A stretch of 36,825 nucleotides of DNA from a virus, in IMG/VR virus record IMGVR_UViG_3300020219_000035, positions 1 to 36,825 of that record; one strand, given 5' to 3'. A model generated the notes under the pieces. It saw only the letters and a program-made list of their open reading frames with translations. It was not told the origin of the DNA and searched no databases. A program made the translations under genes and the position numbers. This document shows positions 8,066 through 16,912 of the stretch, piece by piece. Each line of letters begins with the position of its first letter. Within the stretch, counting starts at the first letter, position 1.

Positions 8066-9343
8066 TCAGTAGCCGCCGCCGGTCGGTCGGTATCCGAACT
8101 GCTGCATACCGCCCATGCGCTCTATGGGCATTTGCCCCTGGAATTGCCCCGGCCGAAACTGCTGCTGTGGTCCGTTCCACGGCTGTCCGCCGGTCGGGTT
8201 CTCGAAGTCGATCGGCCTGCCACCACCACCACCGCCGACGTTGAACGGCGGCGTGCCCGGTGGGAAGCGATCGAAGGACGGCGGGTTGAAGCCGCCATCC
8301 GGTCCCCACGGTGGCGTTCGGCCACCCTGCGCGAACATCGGGTCCTCGTACGTGGTGCCCGTCATCCCGCCACCAGTGCCCATGCCGCCTCTAGGGAAGC
8401 CGCCACCGCCACCACGCCTGAACATCGGGTCCTCGTACGTGCTAGCCTTCATGCCGCCACCAGTGCCCATGCCGCCTTTAGAGAAGCCCTCATCCAGTCC
8501 CCACGGTGGCGTTCGGCCACCCGTGTACGACATCCAGTTGTCGTACATGGGACGCGTCTCGCCGCCACCAGTGCCCCTGTCGCCTTTAGAGAAGCCGCCA
8601 TCGCCACCGCGCCTGAACATCGGGTCCTCGTACGTGGTGCCCGTCATCCCGCCACCAGTGCCCCTGCCGCCTCTAGGGAAGCCGCCACCGCCACCACTCG
8701 GCTGGTAGCCCTCGATCTCAATCGGCCCGCGCTGCGGCGGAGCTCCACCACCACCACTAGCGCCACCGCGAGAGACGCCCGGAGGCGTAGGTCCAGGCCG
8801 GCCAGGGCCGTACTGGTAGTTCCCGCTCGGCGAGCGCGGAACGGGCCACGCCGTGTCGTTGCGACCCTGCCACGTCTCCGCAGAGCCACCCTGATCAATG
8901 AACCGCTGCTGCTGGCCCTGCTGCTTCATGGCCTGTATCGCCTGAATGTAACCACGCATGTCGCCAGCACCGCGCGCCGCAGCTATGGCCGGGTTCGCCC
9001 CGTAGGCTGCACTCTGCGCCGCGTTGCGCTGGTCGTTGCCAGCCTGCCACAGCGCCTGCTGCTCAGGCGTCTCCTGCGTGTAGTACGCATCGTTCGCCGG
9101 GTTCCCGGCGTCCGGTGTGTAGAATGGCGTTCTCTGCCCTCGCTGCTGCCCATCGGGACCACTCCACGGCAACGGATTGCCTTGATCGCCGAACCATGGA
9201 GAGTCCCCGTACTTCTCGCGCTTCTGGTCGAAACTGTCTTGCTGGCTACCCTTGCGCGGGCCGTAGTCGATCGTACTACCACCGGGGCCGTCCCTATTCG
9301 TGTACTGCTTCGCCGTCCTGAACTCATTCGTTCGTGGTGCCAT
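8066..9343 (-). CDS. Gly-rich repeat protein (low complexity, virion cluster)
   Basis: About 425 aa from ATG 9343, preceded by GGAG. The N-terminal ~160 residues are Gln/Gly/Asn-rich. Residues ~185-360 consist of degenerate repeats alternating EDPMFRRGG, GGFPRGG or GGFSKG, GTGGG and TGGRTPPWG. The C-terminus is Gln/Gly/Pro-rich. Such composition suggests a disordered or collagen-like structural component. The gene lies in an unbroken run of late genes, but no family can be named. Confidence 0.55.
   Translation of the reverse strand: MAPRTNEFRTAKQYTNRDGPGGSTIDYGPRKGSQQDSFDQKREKYGDSPWFGDQGNPLPWSGPDGQQRGQRTPFYTPDAGNPANDAYYTQETPEQQALWQAGNDQRNAAQSAAYGANPAIAAARGAGDMRGYIQAIQAMKQQGQQQRFIDQGGSAETWQGRNDTAWPVPRSPSGNYQYGPGRPGPTPPGVSRGGASGGGGAPPQRGPIEIEGYQPSGGGGGFPRGGRGTGGGMTGTTYEDPMFRRGGDGGFSKGDRGTGGGETRPMYDNWMSYTGGRTPPWGLDEGFSKGGMGTGGGMKASTYEDPMFRRGGGGGFPRGGMGTGGGMTGTTYEDPMFAQGGRTPPWGPDGGFNPPSFDRFPPGTPPFNVGGGGGGRPIDFENPTGGQPWNGPQQQFRPGQFQGQMPIERMGGMQQFGYRPTGGGY
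8279..8712 (-). repeat. Internal tandem-like repeats in Gly-rich gene
   Basis: Several copies of an imperfect unit coding for an EDPMFRRGG - GGF - GTGGG pattern. Near-identical DNA blocks such as CATCGGGTCCTCGTACGTG recur near 8337, 8424 and 8618. The copies could recombine with one another. Confidence 0.8.
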
Positions 9344-9352
9344 CACATCTCC

Positions 9353-9877
9353 TCAGAACCACCATGCCCACATGGACAGGCCGGGGTTGGTTGCACACCG
9401 CGCGTCGTCAGGGTCGAGCCATACTGTCACGCCCCACTTGCCGCGCTCGAATTTCACGTTCAGGCCCGGTGCCGGGCCGGAGGTCGTCGATACCTTCCCG
9501 CTCGGACTGGTCAACGTCACATGGTGGATGTTGCAGCTTGCGTTCGAGTGATTGACGCTCATGGTCGTCAGGATGCCGGCCGGTGCCACGGCATCCGCCG
9601 GCACCGTCATGCACAGGCGGTACGTCAGCCCGGCCGTGTAGACCTTGCGCACCAACGCAAGTGTCTGGCCTTCCACGCGGAAGTTCCCGTCGCCGCATTC
9701 CATCGTGATCGGTGGCGATGTTGGCGTAGGTGCTGGCGTGGCGAGCGGCGAGTGCGTGTTCTCGCAGCGCCGGATGCACCGCTCCAGCCTCGTGCCCGGG
9801 TCGTTCAGCAAGCTGAATTGCGCGAGCGCGGGCGTCGGCAATGCCGTGAGCGCCAGCAGCAATGCGAGCACACGCAT
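9353..9877 (-). CDS. Exported Cys-rich small protein
   Basis: 174 aa from ATG 9877 (TGATG overlap with the upstream stop). A clear signal peptide, MRVLALLLALTALPTPALAQ, has a likely cleavage site after ALA. The mature part holds about seven cysteines, including a CIRRC pair, a CGDGNF motif and CNIHH, plus a Thr/Pro-rich linker, and ends in a Trp-rich tail. It resembles a secreted or periplasmic beta-rich protein. Unexpectedly for its place among virion genes, it is predicted to leave the cytoplasm. Function unknown; superinfection exclusion or host-envelope modification are possibilities only. Confidence 0.6.
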   Translation of the reverse strand: MRVLALLLALTALPTPALAQFSLLNDPGTRLERCIRRCENTHSPLATPAPTPTSPPITMECGDGNFRVEGQTLALVRKVYTAGLTYRLCMTVPADAVAPAGILTTMSVNHSNASCNIHHVTLTSPSGKVSTTSGPAPGLNVKFERGKWGVTVWLDPDDARCATNPGLSMWAWWF

Positions 9878-10863
9878 CACCGGCGGACCCGCTGGAACTG
9901 CTCGTACACGTTGCCGACGTTCGCGTTCCCACGGTACTGCTCGGGGTCGTAGTAGCCCTGCCCCTGGTTCGCGCCGTCGCCATAGCCGCGGTACTCGTCC
10001 TGCGTCATGGACTTCCAGCCCTGGTCGGGGTTGTAGTTGTAGAGGAGGTCGCCGCCGCCATTCTGCTGGAAGATCCGGCCATCGCCCACAGACGCCGTAG
10101 TGAGCATGCCGAACGGCGTATTGTAGAAGCCGCCCTTGTAGGCGCTCGGTGCCTGCCCCTGCTGGTGCTGCGGCGCTTGCCCCGAGTACCAGCCATCATA
10201 ACCGGGGATGCCCGCGCCCTGCTGCTGCTGCGGGGCCTGCTGCTGCGCTTGCCCGTTCGCCTGGCGGCGTTCCTGGCGGTACTCCATGCCGGGCCGGTTC
10301 GCGCCCTGCGGTGCTTGCTGCTGCTGCTGTGCGTCCAGGTAGCCGGGCATGTCCAGGAAGCCGGGCCTGTTCGCGCCCCCCTGCTGCCGGGCCTGCTGCT
10401 GCGCTTGCCCGTTCGGAAGGCGGTGTTCCTGGCCGTACGCCATGCCGGGGAGGTTCGCGCCCTGCGGTGCTTGCTGCTGCTGCGGGTTCTGGCGGTAGTC
10501 GTCATACCTCATGTTCTGCCAGCCCTGGTCGGGCCGGTTCGCGCCCCACGGTGCTTGCTGCTGCGGCGAACCAGCCATCTGCGGCTGCCTGCCACCAGCC
10601 ATCGCGTTGTTCGCCTGCCGCCGCTCCTGACGCCAGCCGAAGTTCTCGCGATTCGCACCAGTCGCCGTGCCCTGCTGCTTATCGAACCGACCCTGCAGCC
10701 CAGTGATGCGATCCCGCAAACCCTGCTGCTGGTCGCTACCAGCAGACTTGTACTGCTCCTCCAGTCCGCCGATGCGGTTCTGGAGATTGCCCTGCTGCTG
10801 CTGCTGCTGCTGCGCGAGCGGAATCTGCTGCTGCGCGCTCTGCATCCACTGTGGCTGATACAT
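9877..10863 (-). CDS. Gln-rich repetitive virion-cluster protein
   Basis: 328 aa, starting at ATG 10863 after a GGAG site and ending in an overlap with the exported protein. Very rich in Gln, Asn, Gly and Arg. It has poly-Gln tracts of 5-7 residues and degenerate repeats of the type QQQAPQGANRPG, QERRQANGQAQQQ. The last ~90 residues look more globular (aromatics, Gly, Asp). Low-complexity composition suggests a disordered or aggregation-prone structural component. No family recognised. Confidence 0.55.
   Translation of the reverse strand: MYQPQWMQSAQQQIPLAQQQQQQQGNLQNRIGGLEEQYKSAGSDQQQGLRDRITGLQGRFDKQQGTATGANRENFGWRQERRQANNAMAGGRQPQMAGSPQQQAPWGANRPDQGWQNMRYDDYRQNPQQQQAPQGANLPGMAYGQEHRLPNGQAQQQARQQGGANRPGFLDMPGYLDAQQQQQAPQGANRPGMEYRQERRQANGQAQQQAPQQQQGAGIPGYDGWYSGQAPQHQQGQAPSAYKGGFYNTPFGMLTTASVGDGRIFQQNGGGDLLYNYNPDQGWKSMTQDEYRGYGDGANQGQGYYDPEQYRGNANVGNVYEQFQRVRR
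10300..10820 (-). repeat. Poly-Gln / triplet repeat tract
   Basis: Runs of CTG on the plus strand (CAG in the sense strand), the longest around 10791-10812, and recurring blocks such as TTCGCGCCCTGCGGTGCTTG. These encode Gln tracts and QQAPQGAN repeats. Prone to replication slippage. Confidence 0.8.
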
Positions 10864-10866
10864 GTG

Positions 10867-12951
10867 TCACTCCGAGATTGACGCCCCGGTGACGTCGGTT
10901 AGGGGTAGCGTGCCCTCTTGCTGCACGACCTCCGGTTGAATGTCCGAGATCCGGAACGGTGCCTGCACGTAGCCGGCAGTCGTCGCCGCAGCCGTGAGCG
11001 CATTGGAGAACACAAACTTGAACTGCCGCCCGTGCGCGCGTGGCGTGAAGTCCTGCACGAGTAGCGCCGACTGCGCGAACTCGGTCAGGTCGCTCGCCTG
11101 TGCCGTCTCCGAGTCGTAGATGCACCCAACGTCAGCGCGTGCCGTCAAGCTGTTGTAATCGACGTAGACGCGCATCCTGAGCCACAGGTTGCCAGAGATG
11201 CCGGTGATGCCGTCGTAGAGCCCTTCGCCAGCGAGCGCGCGAGTGATCACCTCGACGCGCGGCACGCTCTTGCGCGAGAGCCCGCCGAAGTTCACCCACG
11301 GCGTCTCCACCTGCGCGTTCACCGCGATGTCGCTACCGGATGTCTCCGGCGCGGCGATGCTCGCGTCAAGCGCCTTGTTGCGCCCGCTCGCGCGCACGAT
11401 CGTCCCGTCGATCCTCGACAGGTGGAGCTGCGCCGGTAAGCCGTTCGCCGTGCTCGCCATGCCCGCGCCTGCCGCATAGGGCCGGTCCTCGAACCAGCTC
11501 GATCCAGTCAGGTAGTCGAACACGAAGACGGGGATGTACTCGTCGTAGGCGTTCCCGTCAGCAGAGGTCTTGCCCGCATTCGCAGGCAGCGCGTCCTGGT
11601 GACGGGCGCCAGACGTGGCCCAAAAATAGACGCGCCGCAACAGCGAATCATGCGCCATCAGCGTGACCGGCGTGCGGATCTGCGCGAAGCGTTGCGCGAA
11701 GATCGCCCGTAGCGACTCGGGCGCGATCGGCGACACGCGACGCCCGTCGAACACCATCGGCCCCTGCGTCGTCCACATATAGTGCGCGTCGTTGGCGACC
11801 ACCACGCGGTTCGCGCGTACCGAGCCACGGAGCCCGATGCCTTGCCGGTTCGTTTGGAAGGCGAACGGCTGCGCGGCCGATTGCGTCGCGCTACCGATCT
11901 CCTGCGAGTCGTCGCGGTGCATGACGATATCCTCGCCAAGCACCGCCACGCCCGCGATAGCGTTGCCCTCGCCGTCGAACGTCTTGTAGTTCGGCGCGGC
12001 AGTCTGCCCGGCAATGCCGACGTGCCACTTCAGCGCGTCGCCGATCTGTGACCACCAGACGGTACGCGAGCCATAAGCGCCGTTCGCGTCGCTCGCGGCA
12101 CCGATAAAGAGCCTACCCTTGTAGACATCGGCGAAGATGCCGCGCGGCTTCAGCCCGTCGCTCGCCGTGTCGCTGCCGATCACCGTCGGCGTGGATAGGT
12201 TCGTCTTGTAGAAGATCAACCGTTTGACTGCGGCCGGAGAGGCGGCGAGGTAGGCCGTCAGGTCGATCGCGACCGGCACGCCCTGGTTGCTCGTGATCAC
12301 CAGTAGCAGGTTGCCACCCGTGATCACCGGGCTCGCCGCGTGGATCGCGGTGGCTGTGTGGCTCACGAGCTGCTCGAAAACGACCGCACTACCGAGCACG
12401 CGCGCCCCGTCGCTGTGCGTCGTGGCTGCACCCGTCGTGTCACGCGCGAGCGGGTCGTAGAACGCAGTTGACTTCGCCCCGCTCGCGCCCTCGTAGGCTC
12501 GGTCGAGCGTGATCGTCGTCCCACTGCGCGACTTCACGCGGTAGACTTCAGACGTCGGCTGCGTCCCGATCAGCATCAACTGATCCGCGACGCGCGTCGT
12601 CGCGGACGTACAGGTCGCAGACGCGAGTGTGTACGTCACGCTTTCGGTGATGGCGGCGGCGTAGGGTGAACTCACCTTCGATGCGGTCGCCTCTGTCTGC
12701 GACGAGAGCACGAGCGCGTACCAGGCGTTGCAGATGATGATCAGGTCCTGGTTGACGTCGATGATCCACCACCACGGCGTCGAGCCCAGCCTCGCCGCGA
12801 TATTCGCCTCACCCTTTCGTGTCCACCATTCGCCGTCGCGCGCCTCGACGTTGTAGCCGCCACGCATGAACGTGCGATCCAGCGCGCCATCGGCGATGCG
12901 GGCCGCATTCGTGCCCATCAAGGGCGCGAGCGATACGCTCCGGCGTGGCAT
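10867..12951 (-). CDS. Tail nozzle / tail tubular protein B-like
   Basis: 694 aa, ATG 12951 (TGATG overlap with the upstream stop). The N-terminus RSVSLAPLMGTNAARIADG followed by a Gly/Trp-rich segment, and a beta-rich body with motifs such as VVWWSQIGDALKW and DGEGNAIAGVAVLGEDIVMHRDDS, match the general pattern of podovirus nozzle proteins that read like a beta-propeller (T7 gp12 type). Its place two genes after the adaptor fits the usual adaptor-nozzle order. Identification rests on gene order, length and fold impression rather than a definite family signature. Confidence 0.65.
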   Translation of the reverse strand: MPRRSVSLAPLMGTNAARIADGALDRTFMRGGYNVEARDGEWWTRKGEANIAARLGSTPWWWIIDVNQDLIIICNAWYALVLSSQTEATASKVSSPYAAAITESVTYTLASATCTSATTRVADQLMLIGTQPTSEVYRVKSRSGTTITLDRAYEGASGAKSTAFYDPLARDTTGAATTHSDGARVLGSAVVFEQLVSHTATAIHAASPVITGGNLLLVITSNQGVPVAIDLTAYLAASPAAVKRLIFYKTNLSTPTVIGSDTASDGLKPRGIFADVYKGRLFIGAASDANGAYGSRTVWWSQIGDALKWHVGIAGQTAAPNYKTFDGEGNAIAGVAVLGEDIVMHRDDSQEIGSATQSAAQPFAFQTNRQGIGLRGSVRANRVVVANDAHYMWTTQGPMVFDGRRVSPIAPESLRAIFAQRFAQIRTPVTLMAHDSLLRRVYFWATSGARHQDALPANAGKTSADGNAYDEYIPVFVFDYLTGSSWFEDRPYAAGAGMASTANGLPAQLHLSRIDGTIVRASGRNKALDASIAAPETSGSDIAVNAQVETPWVNFGGLSRKSVPRVEVITRALAGEGLYDGITGISGNLWLRMRVYVDYNSLTARADVGCIYDSETAQASDLTEFAQSALLVQDFTPRAHGRQFKFVFSNALTAAATTAGYVQAPFRISDIQPEVVQQEGTLPLTDVTGASISE

Positions 12952-13439
12952 CAGGCGTTCACCTCGGTGCCCCAGAGCACGCCGGTGAACCGAATTATGC
13001 CCGCCCCGATGTCGTTACCCGTCGCGAGCTTGAGCGTCGTCCCGACACCCGACCCGCGCACGCCATCGCGCAGGTCCAGCGTGAACGGAGCACCGCCGTT
13101 ACCGGTGACGTACGTGCTCAAGGCCGCGACGTCAGGGTACGTGCCGACCGGTGCCACGATCTGCGTCGCACTCAGCGAGTCGTGGAGAAAGAGCGCGTGC
13201 GCCGTCGTGCCCGCCGGCAACACCGTGCGCACGATCGCCGAGATCGAGAAGCCGCGCAGCAGGTAACTCTTGCCGGTGGCTGGCGTCCAGACGGTCGCCG
13301 CCGTTGTGCCTGTGACGGAGCCCTGAATGCCGATGAACACGTCATTCGAGCGGTCGGCGCTGCGTGTCGAGACCTGGAGCCCACCCGCAATCGAACGGGT
13401 CAGCTCGGACAGCGCGCGAATCAGGTCCGGGTCGCTCAT
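12951..13439 (-). CDS. Beta-rich minor structural protein
   Basis: 162 aa from ATG 13439; TGATG junctions at both ends couple it tightly to the adaptor and nozzle genes. The product begins MSDPDLIRALSELTRSIAG (helical), then is strand-rich with Thr/Val/Gly (VTGTTAATVWTPATGKSYLLRGFS), resembling small jelly-roll head or tail decoration proteins. No catalytic motif. Function inferred from position only. Confidence 0.6.
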   Translation of the reverse strand: MSDPDLIRALSELTRSIAGGLQVSTRSADRSNDVFIGIQGSVTGTTAATVWTPATGKSYLLRGFSISAIVRTVLPAGTTAHALFLHDSLSATQIVAPVGTYPDVAALSTYVTGNGGAPFTLDLRDGVRGSGVGTTLKLATGNDIGAGIIRFTGVLWGTEVNA

Positions 13440-14152
13440 CAGAGCCAGTCGTACGGCGAGCGCCGGTGGCGAATGCCGCCGGTCAGGCCGGGCTCCGGCG
13501 TGCCAGCCGCAGCCGACACACGCATCGTCATCTTCGCGGGCGACAGGCGCTTGCGGTCGATGCCGACCGCCTTCGCCAGCTCGCTCACGTAGGCACCCTG
13601 CCAGAGCTGATAGGCAGCCTCCTCGCCGTAGAACAAGCACGCGCGCGCCGTCACGCCGTACTCCAGGAGCTTCGGCGTGTAGAGCGTGACGAAGTTGGTG
13701 GACGAGTCGCCGCTCAGCGCAGCCGGGTACTCCCACACGCGCTCGCGCACGGCGTAAGCAGCGTCGGGGATCGGGCGCAGCACGTAGCTGTCACCGTCGC
13801 GCGCCCATACGCGCGGGATGCCTTCAGTCTGCTCGGTGAAGTACGACGGGTCGTGGATCGTGTCGAGCGCGACCTCATCGAGCAGGAAGTAGTCTGTGGC
13901 CGCTACACGCTGGAGCATGATCCAGCGGCAGTCTTTGAACACGCTGGCGTTCGCGAATGCGTACTTGTCAGTCGAGATGGTCAGCGCGCGAGTGCGTGTG
14001 AACTCCATGCCGGACCACGAATGGTCGGCGCAGATATCCTCGCGGATGATCTCCTCGATCCAGTTGTTGACGGACGTGTCCTCAGCGGTCGTCACTCCGA
14101 CCCGGCCGAGGTTTGCCTGCACGCGCGCCCTGATTTCCGCTCTGGTCGCCAC
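13439..14152 (-). CDS. Head-tail adaptor (tail tubular A-like)
   Basis: 237 aa from GTG 14152. The N-terminal helical region (ATRAEIRARVQANLGRVG ... VNNWIEEIIREDIC) and the following aromatic-rich strand region (DCRWIMLQRVAATDYFLLDE) match the pattern of podovirus adaptor proteins (gp11/gp4-like) that bind the portal and start the tail. C-terminal YGVTARACLFYGEEAAYQLWQG is also typical of that group. It sits directly before the small beta-rich and nozzle genes. The match is by pattern and order; a profile search would confirm it. Confidence 0.65.
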   Translation of the reverse strand: MATRAEIRARVQANLGRVGVTTAEDTSVNNWIEEIIREDICADHSWSGMEFTRTRALTISTDKYAFANASVFKDCRWIMLQRVAATDYFLLDEVALDTIHDPSYFTEQTEGIPRVWARDGDSYVLRPIPDAAYAVRERVWEYPAALSGDSSTNFVTLYTPKLLEYGVTARACLFYGEEAAYQLWQGAYVSELAKAVGIDRKRLSPAKMTMRVSAAAGTPEPGLTGGIRHRRSPYDWL

Positions 14153-14267
14153 TGGTCGTGCGGTACCCCTTCCGCACCCAATCTCTCAGGTGCTCGTTAC
14201 GCTCGGCGCGACGGTCGGTATGTGGACCGAGCTTCCGCCCGCCGAGCGCCTCAGTGAAATTGCTCAG
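14082..14267 (-). CDS. Possible small coupled gene with CTG start
   Basis: The 110-bp gap between the 14264-14512 gene and the adaptor is covered by an open frame of 61 codons beginning at CTG 14267. This would overlap the upstream stop by CTGA, mirroring the ATGA/GTGA/TTGA overlaps of its neighbours. The product starts (M)SNFTEALGGRKLGPHTD and is hydrophilic and basic. It would overlap the adaptor gene by 71 bp. CTG starts are rare, so this is a weak candidate. Confidence 0.25.
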   Translation of the reverse strand: MSNFTEALGGRKLGPHTDRRAERNEHLRDWVRKGYRTTSGDQSGNQGARAGKPRPGRSDDR

Positions 14268-14512
14268 TACGCCCCCGGCTTCGCGTAGTCGGGACGCTTC
14301 CACGGGTCCCCGGTCGGAGCTTCGGGCCGTAGCGGCGTCTTCTTGACGACGCTCGTGCCTTGCCCGGCCTGCTTGATATCGACCGGCCCGCGACGCAGGT
14401 TCGCGTCCTCCGCGTATGACTTCCCGGCGAACGCGCCGGAGCGAGCTTTCGCGAGCCGCTCCGAGCGCGTGTTGCCAGGCCGACTGCCCTGCTTGCCAAG
14501 GCTGTCGTTCAT
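14264..14512 (-). CDS. Small basic hypothetical protein
   Basis: 82 aa from ATG 14512, or 84 aa from GTG 14518, which gives a GTGA overlap with the upstream gene. The product (MNDSLGKQGSRPGNTRSERL...) is Lys/Arg/Gly/Pro-rich and likely disordered. It lies between the decoration candidate and the adaptor, where small head-completion or scaffold-accessory proteins are often encoded. No family recognised. Confidence 0.5.
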   Translation of the reverse strand: MNDSLGKQGSRPGNTRSERLAKARSGAFAGKSYAEDANLRRGPVDIKQAGQGTSVVKKTPLRPEAPTGDPWKRPDYAKPGAY

Positions 14513-14514
14513 GA

Positions 14515-15021
14515 TCACACCTCAGTCCCGATGAGGCTCTTGTAGCTGCCGACTCCCGAACGCGGCTTCGCCACCGACGGAGCGGCAGTCGTGCCGTCGC
14601 CGGTACTGAACTCGGTGAACTCGTAGCCACGGATGCCAAACCACGCAGTCGTGGTTGGATCTGCCTCGCCGCCCGAGGTGAACAGCACCGATTCGCCAGC
14701 CGCCAGCTCAGTGTCTCCCCATGCCGCAACCGGGATGTCGAACACGTCACCCAGTGCCGCGCTGATGGGGATAGTGAACGTGCCAATACTGACGGCACTG
14801 GTAGTGAGTCCCATCTTGATTTCGCGCGTGACCGTCACCACGGTCGCGGTCGCTCCCGTGTAGGCGGTCTGCATCCCAACGCGGAAATGTGTGATCTTGA
14901 AGGCTGCGAGCATCGGCGGGATTCGCATGATTGCAGTCCCGTCGATGTTGATACCCACGGAGGCACCGGAGGTGTTGACTCCAGTGATCGTCTGAGTGCC
15001 ACTGTAGCTCTGCTCTGCCAT
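14515..15021 (-). CDS. Probable head decoration protein
   Basis: 168 aa, ATG 15021 with GGAGAG upstream, 13 bp after the major capsid gene. Strand-rich, with many Thr/Gly/Ala/Val residues (SYSGTQTITGVNTSGASVG, VVTVTREIKMGLTTSAVS) and few charges. Size, composition and location right after a major capsid gene suggest a capsid-binding decoration or cement protein. The function is inferred from context. Confidence 0.5.
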   Translation of the reverse strand: MAEQSYSGTQTITGVNTSGASVGINIDGTAIMRIPPMLAAFKITHFRVGMQTAYTGATATVVTVTREIKMGLTTSAVSIGTFTIPISAALGDVFDIPVAAWGDTELAAGESVLFTSGGEADPTTTAWFGIRGYEFTEFSTGDGTTAAPSVAKPRSGVGSYKSLIGTEV

Positions 15022-15034
15022 TTGCCCGCTCTCC

Positions 15035-16027
15035 TCAGCTCGACCCGAGTCGCACGACTCGGTTGTCGGGCTCGGTCGTTGCGTTATAGGACCAGATGTG
15101 CGCGAAGCCGCCGAGGTAGTACCAAGCGAGCGCCATGTCGCGACCGAAGTCGCCAGGGATGGCCTCCCGGATCTCCTCCATCGTCGCCACGACCTCCATC
15201 ACTGGGTCGTTGCCGAAGATGATGGCCTCGCCCTTGTACGCGGTCGTCCCGATCTTGCCGCTGTTGCCCAGGTTGTCGTTGTTGTTGGCGACACAGCGAG
15301 TCGAGTAGAGGCGTCCAGTCTCACCAGAGAAGAGCTTCTCCGGGTCGCCGTAGTAATTCGCCTTCTCCCAATCCGGGTCGTCCTTCAGGGCACGCATCGC
15401 CGGCACGGAGCCGACGCAAATGTAGTTGACGCCATCCCACGGCTCGACGGGCGCTGACGCGCTGGAGCCATAGACGCCGTACTGGAGGCCGTCGATGATG
15501 TTGCGCAGGTCCCAGACCTGCCAGTCGCGCGAAGCTGCCGTGCTCGCGGTGCCGTCGTTGTCCCACGTCGCCGTCGGCGTGTCGGTCGAGCCGGTCGGGA
15601 TGTAGATCACCTTGCCGGCGTAGAACGCATTGCTCGCACGCCAGTCGAGTGCCTTGACCTCATCGTCCGACAGCCGCGACGAGATCGGGTCGCGCACCTC
15701 GAACTCCGAGAACGTCTCGAATTCCTCCATCCAGGGGATAGCGAAGCCTGAAGGCGTCGCAGTGCATGTGCCCTGCGTGATCAGGAAGTTGCCGCGAGGA
15801 ATCGGGTCGCCGAAACCCAGAATACGGCCACCACTAGGCGTGCCGCTGGCGTTGCCGATCTTGTCGAACAGGAGAATCTGTCCGCTACGCTTGCCGTACT
15901 GCGGGTCGCGCTTGCAGAACTGCCGAAACCTGACCTGCGGTTGGCCCATCGCGCGCGACTTGCGCGACAGCGTGTTGTTGGAGAAGAACTTGCCGGTCGC
16001 GTTACTCAGCCAATCCATTCCTGGCAT
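15035..16027 (-). CDS. Major capsid protein, N4-gp56 family
   Basis: 330 aa, ATG 16027 (a second ATG lies three codons in). The middle and C-terminal parts carry the pattern I associate with the N4-gp56 capsid family: FSEFEVRDPIS, then NYICVGSVPAMRALKDDPDW, then LFSGETGRLYSTRCVAN, then YKGEAIIFGNDPVMEVV. Family members are 300-400 aa HK97-fold proteins that build podovirus-type heads. It follows a scaffold-like gene and precedes a decoration candidate, the normal order. Notably, a second capsid gene of a different family lies at 28948-30225. Confidence 0.85.
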   Translation of the reverse strand: MPGMDWLSNATGKFFSNNTLSRKSRAMGQPQVRFRQFCKRDPQYGKRSGQILLFDKIGNASGTPSGGRILGFGDPIPRGNFLITQGTCTATPSGFAIPWMEEFETFSEFEVRDPISSRLSDDEVKALDWRASNAFYAGKVIYIPTGSTDTPTATWDNDGTASTAASRDWQVWDLRNIIDGLQYGVYGSSASAPVEPWDGVNYICVGSVPAMRALKDDPDWEKANYYGDPEKLFSGETGRLYSTRCVANNNDNLGNSGKIGTTAYKGEAIIFGNDPVMEVVATMEEIREAIPGDFGRDMALAWYYLGGFAHIWSYNATTEPDNRVVRLGSS

Positions 16028-16107
16028 ATCAGAACACCCACATCTCGGGACGCATCAGGAGTTGAACCAAGCGAGTGAACGACTCGCGACGAATTGCCAA
16101 CGGACGC

Positions 16108-16911
16108 CTACCGTCGCCCATTCGCGACGTACCGGTCCTGCTTCACGCGATCCTCGCGCGTGCGAGCCTGGTCCCGGTACTCCGGAGTGTCGATCTTGTC
16201 CCACATCTTCTTGTTGCGCTGCGCGGCCAGGTCATTGACCGCCTCTTGCAGCTCGGCCTTAGGGTCGCGGCTCTCGGGTGCGCGCTCGCTACCCTGTGGG
16301 CCGTACTGGTAGTTGCCACCCTGCCCGCCGGACGCCTGCCTGGCACCGTTGCGCTGCCGGTCGGCGGTCTGCTTCTCCCACTCGATCCGCTGCGCGATCG
16401 CACCGCGAATCTGGTTCGCAGCCTGGTCGGCGTAGCGCGACAACTCCTCGCTGCGCCCCTGAGCGATCATCTGCTGCGCGTCCACGCCGCCGCTGCGCAG
16501 GTTCGCCTCCACCTGCGCGCCAAACGCCGCAACATCGGTGTTGTACTGCGAGAAGCCCGCCCAGAAGTTCTGGTACGAGGTCGAGAGCTGCTGCATCCTG
16601 CGCTCGTCCTCGATGATCTGCCTGGCTGCGGCTGACGCCTGCTGCGTGGCAGTCCCAATGACCTCCTTGGTGTAGCCGAGGGGGTCGCTGATCACGCGCT
16701 CGCGTAGCTGCGCGTTGATCCGCTCCAGCTCTGACAGGTTCGGCGCGGCCTGCGGCTGTGCCGACGGCTGTGCCGGCTGCGCTACGCGCTGCTCGATCGC
16801 GTTCAGTCGCTGCGAGACGTTCTGCGAGAACTGACCAAGGTCCTGACGGAGCGCGTGCGAGAACTGCTCCATCTCTGAGGGCTGTCGCTGCTCTTCGGTA
16901 GGTTCGGGCAC
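16108..16911 (-). CDS. Scaffold-like protein
   Basis: 267 aa from GTG 16911, just after the upstream TAA; GAGGAAC lies about 10 nt before it. Highly charged and Gln/Ala-rich with long predicted helices. It has a Pro/Gln-rich linker (residues ~45-60) and a basic C-terminal tail (QARTREDRVKQDRYVANGRR), as in scaffolding proteins that bind the capsid through a basic end. It stands immediately upstream of the N4-gp56-type capsid gene, the expected position. Inferred from composition and order. Confidence 0.7.
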   Translation of the reverse strand: MPEPTEEQRQPSEMEQFSHALRQDLGQFSQNVSQRLNAIEQRVAQPAQPSAQPQAAPNLSELERINAQLRERVISDPLGYTKEVIGTATQQASAAARQIIEDERRMQQLSTSYQNFWAGFSQYNTDVAAFGAQVEANLRSGGVDAQQMIAQGRSEELSRYADQAANQIRGAIAQRIEWEKQTADRQRNGARQASGGQGGNYQYGPQGSERAPESRDPKAELQEAVNDLAAQRNKKMWDKIDTPEYRDQARTREDRVKQDRYVANGRR

Positions 16912-16912
16912 C

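Noticed and set aside
8033-9952. Long plus-strand open frame of 639 codons
   Set aside because: It is antisense to two low-complexity genes with good starts and couplings; its Arg/Ala/Thr-rich product is a typical GC-rich shadow.
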